63,809 nt of DNA from Nocardioides sp. (lineage in GTDB: Bacteria; Actinomycetota; Actinomycetes; Propionibacteriales; Nocardioidaceae). A program made the position numbers and the translations under genes. The notes beneath the pieces are model-generated. The model made no database searches. It was not told where the DNA came from and saw only the letters and a list, made by a program, of their open reading frames with translations. Shown in pieces: positions 57,807-63,809 of the stretch; position 1 is the first letter of the stretch; every line of letters begins with the position of its first letter. The DNA is taken from the NCBI RefSeq assembly GCF_030019515.1, contig NZ_JASEEQ010000005.1, positions 1 to 63,809 of the forward strand. Direction: 5' to 3'.

Positions 57807-58865
57807 ATGACTGCCATGATCATGGGTGACTCGGTCGCCTCACCGCTCGTCTGGGCGATCACCATCGCGGTGACGCTCGGCGTCCTGTTCGTCGACCTCG
57901 TGGTCATCGCCCGCCGCCCGCACGAGCCGACCATGCCCGAGGTGAGCCGCCACCTGGCGTTCTTCATCGGTCTGGCCGTGCTGTTCGGCGCGGCGCTCTG
58001 GCTGTTCGCCGAGCCGCACGCGCTCTCGCCGAACCCCGGACCGGAGTTCTTCGCAGGCTGGCTGACGGAGTACTCCCTGTCGATCGACAACCTGTTCATC
58101 TTCATCATCATCATGGCGAACTTCTCGGTGCCGAGGCAGTACCAGCAGACCGCGCTGATGATCGGCATCGTGCTCGCCCTGGTGATGCGGGCGATCTTCA
58201 TCGTGGTCGGCGCCGCCGCCATCAACGAGTTCAGCTGGGTCTTCTACGTCTTCGGGGCGTTCCTGCTGTGGACGGCGGTCAAGCTCGCCAAGCAGGGCTC
58301 CACCGAGGACGACGCCGAGGAGTACGAGGAGAACCGCCTGGTGCGGTTCGCGGAGAAGCACCTGCCCGCCACCAGCGAGTGGCACGGGACGAAGCTGCTC
58401 ACCAAGACGAACGGCAAGCGGCTGATCACCCCGATGTTCCTGGTGGTCCTCACGCTCGGAACCACCGACCTGCTGTTCGCCCTGGACTCGATCCCCGCGA
58501 TCTACGGCCTGACCCGCGACCCCTACCTGGTGTTCACCGCCAACGTGTTCGCGCTGATGGGCCTGCGGCAGCTCTACTTCCTCATCGGCGGCCTGCTCCA
58601 GCGGCTCATCTACCTCTCCTACGGCCTCGCCGTGCTGCTCGGGTTCATCGGCGTCAAGCTGGTGCTGCACGCGATGCACGAGAACGAGCTGCCGTTCATC
58701 AACGGCGGGGAGCACATCGGGTGGGCCCCCGACATCCCGATCTGGCTCTCGCTGGCGGTGATCATCGGGACCCTGGCGATCACCGCGGTCGTCAGCCTGG
58801 CCGTCTCCTCGCGGATGTCCAAGGCGGAGGTCGAGGAGCGCACGGCCTCGCTCGGCGACGACTAG
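57807..58865 (+). CDS. TerC-family metal exporter
   Basis: 352 residues, about eight membrane helices; hallmark acidic motifs SIDNLFIF and FALDSIPAI. TerC/Alx proteins export Mn(II) and help load secreted metalloproteins. GGAGGAG lies 8 nt before ATG 57807 and can be sequestered by the riboswitch. Insertion here, between map and infA, is unusual for a ribosomal locus. A cytosolic loop (TEDDAEEYEENR) is strongly acidic. Confidence 0.93.
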   Translation: MTAMIMGDSVASPLVWAITIAVTLGVLFVDLVVIARRPHEPTMPEVSRHLAFFIGLAVLFGAALWLFAEPHALSPNPGPEFFAGWLTEYSLSIDNLFIFIIIMANFSVPRQYQQTALMIGIVLALVMRAIFIVVGAAAINEFSWVFYVFGAFLLWTAVKLAKQGSTEDDAEEYEENRLVRFAEKHLPATSEWHGTKLLTKTNGKRLITPMFLVVLTLGTTDLLFALDSIPAIYGLTRDPYLVFTANVFALMGLRQLYFLIGGLLQRLIYLSYGLAVLLGFIGVKLVLHAMHENELPFINGGEHIGWAPDIPIWLSLAVIIGTLAITAVVSLAVSSRMSKAEVEERTASLGDD

Positions 58866-58922
58866 CCCGTGGCCCGAGACCGGGACCGGAATGGAACACC
58901 CGGCCGGCCGGTTGGCACCAGG

Positions 58923-59978
58923 GTGAGCGCCCGTCGTACCGCCCTGTCCGTCCTCGACCTGGTCCCGGTCCGCAGCGACCAGACGACCGCCGACGCACTC
59001 GCGGCGACGCTCTCGCTCGCCAGGGTCGCCGACGAGCTCGACTACCGGCGCTACTGGCTCGCCGAGCACCACAACATGCCGGCGGTCGCCGCGACCAACC
59101 CGCCGGTGCTCATCGGCCTGGTCGCCGGCGCCACCCGGCGGCTGCGGGTCGGGTCCGGCGGGGTGATGCTGCCCAACCACGCGCCGCTCGTCGTCGCCGA
59201 GCAGTTCGCGCTGCTCGAGGCTGCCTTCCCGGGCCGGATCGACCTCGGCATCGGCCGCGCGCCGGGCAGCGACCCGGTCACCAGCTACGCGCTGCGGCAC
59301 GGGGCCGGGGGAGTCAGCGACGAGGCGGTGACCCGGTTCCCGGAGTACGTCGACAACGTGCTCGCGATGATGGCGCCCGAGGGGGTGGGCCTCGGCATCC
59401 AGGGCCGCACCTACCCGCTGCGCGCCACTCCCGCGGCCCGGACCGTCCCGACCGTCTGGCTGCTCGGGTCCTCCGACTACTCCGCCCGCCTGGCCGCCGA
59501 GAAGGGGCTGCCGTACGTCTTCGCGCACCACTTCTCAGGCTCGGGGACCGCCGAGGCGCTGGAGCTCTACCGCTCCGGCTTCCGCCCGTCCCCGGAGCTC
59601 CCCGAGCCGCGGACCTTCCTCACGGTGAACGCGGTCGTCGCCGAGACCGCCGAGGAGGCCGGTCGTCTCGCGCTGCCGCAGCTGCTGGCGATGGTGGCCC
59701 TGCGCACCGGCGGCGAGCTGCGCCCGCAGCTCAGCGTCGAGGAGGCGGAGCAGGTCGAGCTGCCGCCGGCGCACCGCGACCTGCTGGACGCGATGGCGCA
59801 GCGCTGGGTGATCGGCACCGCCGAGCGGGCCCGGGACCGGATCGAGGAGCTGGCCGCGACGTACGACGTCGACGAGGTGATGGTGCACCCGGTCGCCGGT
59901 GCCTTCACCGGCACCGAGCCGGGCGCGAGCCCGGCCCGCGAGGAGACCTTGCGGCTCCTGCTCGCGGCTCCTGCCTGA
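58923..59978 (+). CDS. LLM-class flavin-dependent oxidoreductase (luciferase-like monooxygenase)
   Basis: 351 residues; [84 protein letters not shown] and a C-terminal [10 protein letters not shown] match the MsnO8-type LLM branch. Uses F420 or FMN; cofactor and substrate cannot be told apart here. GTG 58923 is preferred; GTG 58869 in frame, 3 nt after terC, is the alternative. No link to ribosomal function is visible. Confidence 0.85.
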   Translation: MSARRTALSVLDLVPVRSDQTTADALAATLSLARVADELDYRRYWLAEHHNMPAVAATNPPVLIGLVAGATRRLRVGSGGVMLPNHAPLVVAEQFALLEAAFPGRIDLGIGRAPGSDPVTSYALRHGAGGVSDEAVTRFPEYVDNVLAMMAPEGVGLGIQGRTYPLRATPAARTVPTVWLLGSSDYSARLAAEKGLPYVFAHHFSGSGTAEALELYRSGFRPSPELPEPRTFLTVNAVVAETAEEAGRLALPQLLAMVALRTGGELRPQLSVEEAEQVELPPAHRDLLDAMAQRWVIGTAERARDRIEELAATYDVDEVMVHPVAGAFTGTEPGASPAREETLRLLLAAPA

Positions 59979-60003
59979 TTCGTGTTTCGCGCCTGTTTGA
60001 GAC

Positions 60004-60009
60004 TAAACT
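60004..60009 (+). promoter_or_regulatory. infA promoter -10
   Basis: TAAACT in TTTGAGACTAAACTGG; -35 unclear. Leader about 200 nt. Confidence 0.5.
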
Positions 60010-60071
60010 GGCGTGTCGGCCCAACGTGGGTCTGCTTCGTGGCGCCTCGCGGCTGCCGGAAACCAACCGAA

Positions 60072-60159
60072 TCACTCCTCGGAGTGACTCGTGCGTGTGC
60101 CCGGGATGAGGACCACGAGCGGCTTCACGAGGTCCACCGTCCGCCCCGTGCTCACGGGG
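60072..60159 (+). promoter_or_regulatory. Hairpins in the infA leader
   Basis: TCACTCC (60072-60078) with GGAGTGA (60081-60087), and CCCCGTG (60144-60150) with CACGGGG (60153-60159), loop CT. Possible regulation of infA; no known family recognised. Confidence 0.4.
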
Positions 60160-60215
60160 AGGCCGGAGGTTCCCGGGCCACACGGTAGACAAGCAACCAA
60201 CAGATTGTGGAGGAC

Positions 60216-60437
60216 ATGCCGAAGAAAGAAGGCGTGATCGAGATCGAGGGCACCGTCGTGGAGGCCCTTCCGAACGCGATGTTCCGCGTGGAGCTGAGCA
60301 ACGGCCACAAGGTTCTCGCCCACATCAGCGGCAAGATGCGCCAGCACTACATCCGGATCCTCCCCGAGGACCGCGTGGTGGTCGAGCTCTCGCCGTACGA
60401 CCTCACCCGAGGTCGGATCGTCTACCGGTACAAGTAA
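60216..60437 (+). CDS. infA: Translation initiation factor IF-1
   Basis: 73 residues, [19 protein letters not shown] to [15 protein letters not shown] fold. Blocks the A site during initiation. ATG 60216 is preferred over GTG 60207 because length then equals the actinobacterial family; GGAGG lies only 2 nt upstream of the ATG. Confidence 0.95.
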   Translation: MPKKEGVIEIEGTVVEALPNAMFRVELSNGHKVLAHISGKMRQHYIRILPEDRVVVELSPYDLTRGRIVYRYK

Positions 60438-60469
60438 GCAAGCCGCTACTCACCGGAAAGGGCCTGACA

Positions 60470-60583
60470 GTGAAGGTCAAGCCGAGCGTCAAGGCGATCT
60501 GTGACAAGTGCAAGGTGATTCGTCGCCACGGCCGCGTCATGGTGATCTGCGAGAACCCGCGCCACAAGCAGCGTCAGGGCTGA
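60470..60583 (+). CDS. rpmJ: 50S ribosomal protein L36
   Basis: 37 residues, [20 protein letters not shown] and [13 protein letters not shown], so C11, C14, C27 and H32 form the zinc site (zinc-containing type). Starts at GTG 60470 behind GGAAAGGG. Too short for many gene finders. Confidence 0.95.
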   Translation: MKVKPSVKAICDKCKVIRRHGRVMVICENPRHKQRQG

Positions 60584-60744
60584 TCGCAACCTGTAGGACA
60601 ACTGAACACTCAAACGTGAACGCTCAGCCCGTCTGCGACGGGTCAACCACCTCCGGACGACAGGCCGGGGCCTGAACCACGAGGGTCAGGACGCGTCACG
60701 ACCAGACACCTGTCGTGAACCACCCGAAGGGAAACAGCCAGACC
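60584..60744. other. rpsM leader region
   Basis: 161 nt with two small hairpins: CCCGTC/GACGGG (60628-60642) and CAGGCC/GGCCTG (60661-60674). Possible target for autoregulation of the alpha cluster; not assigned to a known family. No gene. Confidence 0.4.
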
Positions 60745-61119
60745 ATGGCACGCCTCGTTGGTGTGGACCTCCCGCGCGACAAGCGCATCGAGGTCGCACT
60801 CACCTACATCTACGGCATCGGCCGTACCCGCGCCCAGCAGGTCCTGGAGGCCACCGGGGTCAACCCCGACCTCCGCGTCCACCAGCTGGGAGACGAAGAG
60901 CTGGTCAAGCTCCGTGACGAGATCGAAGCCAACTTCAAGATCGAGGGTGACCTCCGTCGCGAGGTCCAGGCCGACATCCGGCGCAAGATCGAGATCGGCA
61001 GCTACCAGGGTCGCCGCCACCGTCAGGGCCTCCCGGTCCGCGGTCAGCGCACCAAGACCAACGCCCGCACCCGCAAGGGTCCGAAGCGCACGGTTGCCGG
61101 CAAGAAGAAGGCCAAGTGA
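60745..61119 (+). CDS. rpsM: 30S ribosomal protein S13
   Basis: 124 residues, [24 protein letters not shown] to a Lys-rich tail. Contacts P-site tRNA and L5 in the head. ATG 60745 follows GAAGGGAAACAG. Confidence 0.97.
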   Translation: MARLVGVDLPRDKRIEVALTYIYGIGRTRAQQVLEATGVNPDLRVHQLGDEELVKLRDEIEANFKIEGDLRREVQADIRRKIEIGSYQGRRHRQGLPVRGQRTKTNARTRKGPKRTVAGKKKAK

Positions 61120-61187
61120 CGCCTCGCCCCCGGGCGAGCCAATTCGGTCTCTGATCATCCAGACCAGCTACTTCAGGAGATAACTGC

Positions 61188-61595
61188 ATGCCTCCCAAGA
61201 GCCGCACCGCGGCCGGCGCCAAGAAGGTGCGCCGCAAGGAGAAGAAGAACGTCGCCATGGGCGAGGCTCACATCAAGAGCACGTTCAACAACACCATCGT
61301 CACGATCACCGACCCCACCGGTGCGGTGATCTCGTGGGCCTCGGCCGGCACCGTCGGCTTCAAGGGCTCGCGCAAGTCCACCCCGTTCGCCGCTCAGATG
61401 GCAGCCGAGGCTGCCGGTCGTCGGGCGATGGAGCACGGCATGAAGAAGATCGACGTCTTCGTGAAGGGCCCGGGCTCGGGCCGCGAGACGGCGATCCGCT
61501 CCCTGGGTGCGATCGGCCTCGAGGTCGGCACCATCCAGGACGTCACGCCGACGCCCCACAACGGCTGCCGCCCGCCCAAGCGCCGCCGCGTCTGA
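61188..61595 (+). CDS. rpsK: 30S ribosomal protein S11
   Basis: 135 residues; core [24 protein letters not shown] and C-terminal [15 protein letters not shown]. Platform protein near the E site. Confidence 0.98.
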   Translation: MPPKSRTAAGAKKVRRKEKKNVAMGEAHIKSTFNNTIVTITDPTGAVISWASAGTVGFKGSRKSTPFAAQMAAEAAGRRAMEHGMKKIDVFVKGPGSGRETAIRSLGAIGLEVGTIQDVTPTPHNGCRPPKRRRV

Positions 61596-61624
61596 CCCGA
61601 CACCAGAACAGGAGACTTGTAGCA

Positions 61625-62233
61625 ATGGCCCGTTACACCGGACCCATGACCAAGAAGTCGCGCCGCCTCGGTGTCGACCTCGTCGGTGGCGACTCGGCTT
61701 ACGAGCGTCGCCCCTACCCGCCCGGCCAGCACGGCCGCGGCCGCATCAAGGAGAGCGAGTACCTCCTTCAGCTCCGCGAGAAGCAGAAGGCGCGCTTCAC
61801 CTACGGCGTCCTCGAGAAGCAGTTCCACAACTACTACACCGAGGCCTCGCGTCGCTCCGGCAAGACCGGCGACAACCTGCTCCAGCTGCTGGAGTGCCGC
61901 CTCGACAACGTGGTCTACCGCTCCGGGTTCGCCCGGACGCGTCGCCACGCCCGTCAGCTCGTCACCCACGGCCACTTCAAGGTGAACGGCAAGAAGGTCG
62001 ACATCCCGTCCTTCCAGGTCACCGCGCACGACGTCATCGACGTCCGCGACAAGTCGCTGGAGATGACCCCGTTCATCGTGGCTCGCGAGACCCACGGCGA
62101 GCGCGTGGTGCCCGCGTGGCTCGAGGCGATCCCGACGCGGATGCGGATCCTGGTCCACCAGCTCCCCGTGCGTGCCCAGATCGACATCCCCGTCCAGGAG
62201 CAGCTCATCGTCGAGTTCTACTCCAAGAAGTAA
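61625..62233 (+). CDS. rpsD: 30S ribosomal protein S4
   Basis: 202 residues; [25 protein letters not shown] start has no cysteines, so this is the zinc-free form. The S4 RNA-binding domain ([31 protein letters not shown]) follows. Nucleates 30S assembly. Confidence 0.97.
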   Translation: MARYTGPMTKKSRRLGVDLVGGDSAYERRPYPPGQHGRGRIKESEYLLQLREKQKARFTYGVLEKQFHNYYTEASRRSGKTGDNLLQLLECRLDNVVYRSGFARTRRHARQLVTHGHFKVNGKKVDIPSFQVTAHDVIDVRDKSLEMTPFIVARETHGERVVPAWLEAIPTRMRILVHQLPVRAQIDIPVQEQLIVEFYSKK

Positions 62234-62305
62234 GACCTCTCCCTTCCGTCATCACGATGTTCGGGCCCGTCATATAGCGGGTGGGCCCGGAAAGGAAAGA
62301 AACCA

Positions 62306-63322
62306 GTGCTCATCGCACAGCGCCCCACCCTGTCGGAAGAGACCGTCGACGAGTTCCGCTCGCGGTTCGTGATCGAGCCCCTGGAGCCCGGCTTCGGCTA
62401 CACGCTGGGCAACTCGCTCCGCCGGACGCTCCTCAGCTCGATCCCGGGTGCCTCGGTCACGAGCATCAAGATCGACAACGTCCTCCACGAGTTCTCCACC
62501 ATCGAGGGGGTCAAGGAGGACGTCACCGAGGTCATCCTCAACCTCAAGGGCCTCGTCGTCTCCTCCGAGCACGACGAGCCGGTCACCATGTACCTGCGCA
62601 AGTCGGGTGCCGGTGACGTGACCGCCGCCGACATCGCGCCGCCCGCCGGTGTCGAGGTGCACAACCCGGACCTGAAGATCGCCACCCTGTCCGACAAGGG
62701 CAAGCTGGAGATGGAGCTGGTCGTCGAGCGTGGCCGCGGCTACGTGTCCGCCGTCCAGAACAAGGGCGCCGACAACGAGATCGGCCGGATGCCGGTCGAC
62801 TCGATCTACAGCCCCGTGCTGAAGGTGACCTACAAGGTCGAGGCGACCCGTGTCGAGCAGCGCACCGACTTCGACAAGCTCGTCATCGACGTCGAGACCA
62901 AGCCGTCGATCCGTCCCCGCGACGCGATCGCCTCGGCCGGCAAGACCCTGGTCGAGCTCTTCGGCCTGGCGCGCGAGCTCAACGTCGAGGCCGAGGGCAT
63001 CGACATCGGTCCGTCGCCCGTCGACGAGCAGCTGGCTGCCGACCTCGCCCTCCCGGTCGAGGACCTGCAGCTGACCGTGCGGTCGTACAACTGCCTCAAG
63101 CGCGAGGGCATCCACACCGTGGGTGAGCTCATCAGCCGCTCGGAGCAGGACCTGCTCGACATCCGCAACTTCGGCGCGAAGTCGATCGACGAGGTCAAGG
63201 CCAAGCTGGTCGAGATGGGTCTGTCCCTCAAGGACAGCGCGCCCGGCTTCGACCCGCACGCCGCGCTCGCGGCGTACGGCGATGACGACGACGACGCCTT
63301 CGTCGAGGACGAGCAGTACTGA
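62306..63322 (+). CDS. rpoA: RNA polymerase alpha subunit
   Basis: 338 residues: N-terminal dimerisation domain ([28 protein letters not shown]) to about residue 235, then the DNA-binding CTD ([35 protein letters not shown]) and an acidic C-terminus. GTG 62306 follows GGAAAGGAAAG. Confidence 0.98.
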   Translation: MLIAQRPTLSEETVDEFRSRFVIEPLEPGFGYTLGNSLRRTLLSSIPGASVTSIKIDNVLHEFSTIEGVKEDVTEVILNLKGLVVSSEHDEPVTMYLRKSGAGDVTAADIAPPAGVEVHNPDLKIATLSDKGKLEMELVVERGRGYVSAVQNKGADNEIGRMPVDSIYSPVLKVTYKVEATRVEQRTDFDKLVIDVETKPSIRPRDAIASAGKTLVELFGLARELNVEAEGIDIGPSPVDEQLAADLALPVEDLQLTVRSYNCLKREGIHTVGELISRSEQDLLDIRNFGAKSIDEVKAKLVEMGLSLKDSAPGFDPHAALAAYGDDDDDAFVEDEQY

Positions 63323-63395
63323 ACCAAATCGTCCGGCCACCCGGTCGGGCGTCTACCCCGGTACCTAGCACGGCCGGAGAGATGAGAAGAGAGCA

Positions 63396-63809
63396 ATGCC
63401 CAAGCCCACCAAGGGTCCCCGCCTCGGCGGCAGCCCCTCCCACCAGCGCCTGATCCTGGCGAACCTGGCCACCCAGCTGTTCGAGCACGGCCGGATCACG
63501 ACCACCGAGTCGCGGGCGCGCGCGCTGCGTCCGCACGCGGAGAAGCTGATCACCAAGGCGAAGAAGGGCGACCTGCACAACCGTCGCGAGGTCCTCAAGA
63601 CCATCCGCGACAAGTCGGTCGTGCACACCCTCTTCACCGAGATCGCGCCGACCTTCGCCGAGCGTCCGGGCGGGTACACCCGGATCACCAAGATCGGCCC
63701 CCGCAAGGGCGACAACGCCCCGATGGCCGTGATCGCGCTCGTGACCGAGGCCTACCAGCCCTCGGCCCCGAAGGCGAAGCAGAAGGCCACCCCGGCCGCC
63801 GCTGCCCCG
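63396..63809 (+). CDS. rplQ: 50S ribosomal protein L17, 3' end missing
   Basis: 138 codons visible before the window ends. Core [29 protein letters not shown] is complete; the sequence continues into a Lys/Ala-rich tail ([15 protein letters not shown]) typical of actinobacterial L17. ATG 63396 follows GAAGAGAG. Ends the alpha cluster here. Confidence 0.95.
   Translation, partial: MPKPTKGPRLGGSPSHQRLILANLATQLFEHGRITTTESRARALRPHAEKLITKAKKGDLHNRREVLKTIRDKSVVHTLFTEIAPTFAERPGGYTRITKIGPRKGDNAPMAVIALVTEAYQPSAPKAKQKATPAAAAP

Overview
High-GC actinobacterial chromosome. The protein families and promoter style fit Nocardioidaceae, most likely Nocardioides; this is inferred from gene content and GC, not from a database match. 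The window carries the ribosomal protein superclusters (str, S10, spc, alpha) plus accessory genes on their left and between the clusters. I see no tRNA, rRNA, CRISPR array, insertion sequence or prophage.

Left part (1-23481). A partial helicase-associated gene runs off the left edge. It is followed by an Lrp regulator divergent from a PLP-dependent sulfur amino-acid enzyme, a translationally coupled PP2C / FHA / RDD-FHA module, a secreted M6 metalloprotease, an SRPBCC protein with an acyl-CoA ligase, a secreted phospholipase D-like protein, a DUF2007 protein convergent with a secreted subtilase, a HAD-LarE fusion, a cold-shock protein, an MFS transporter, DUF3027, DUF2530, an NCS2 purine permease, and a MarR/MFS pair.

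Ribosomal part. The str operon (rpsL rpsG fusA tuf, 23617-27938) has a near-consensus promoter lying inside the 3' end of the upstream MFS gene, and ends in a very long hairpin. About 16.9 kb separates tuf from rpsJ. That stretch holds a small repeat array, a class III aminotransferase, a GyrI-like protein, trmB, a sugar locus (LacI repressor, GH1 glycosidase and an ABC importer without its own ATPase, with two CebR-type palindromes), and the RDD / SpoIIM / DUF58 / MoxR / DUF4350 / DUF4129 / GPDPase-membrane cluster. The S10 (44832-50304) and spc (50402-54648) operons follow in canonical order. After a terminator, secY-adk-map has its own promoter. A terC gene behind a yybP-ykoY (manganese) riboswitch and an LLM oxidoreductase gene sit between map and the infA-rpmJ-rpsM-rpsK-rpsD-rpoA-rplQ cluster; rplQ runs off the right edge.

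Regulatory themes. Eleven genes have a TANNNT box ending 6-8 nt before the start codon, the layout of leaderless transcripts. A 23-nt element with one mismatch lies 97 and 99 nt upstream of the rpsL and rpsJ start codons. The most unusual protein is the HAD-LarE fusion, which keeps the three cysteines of the iron-sulfur type of LarE.
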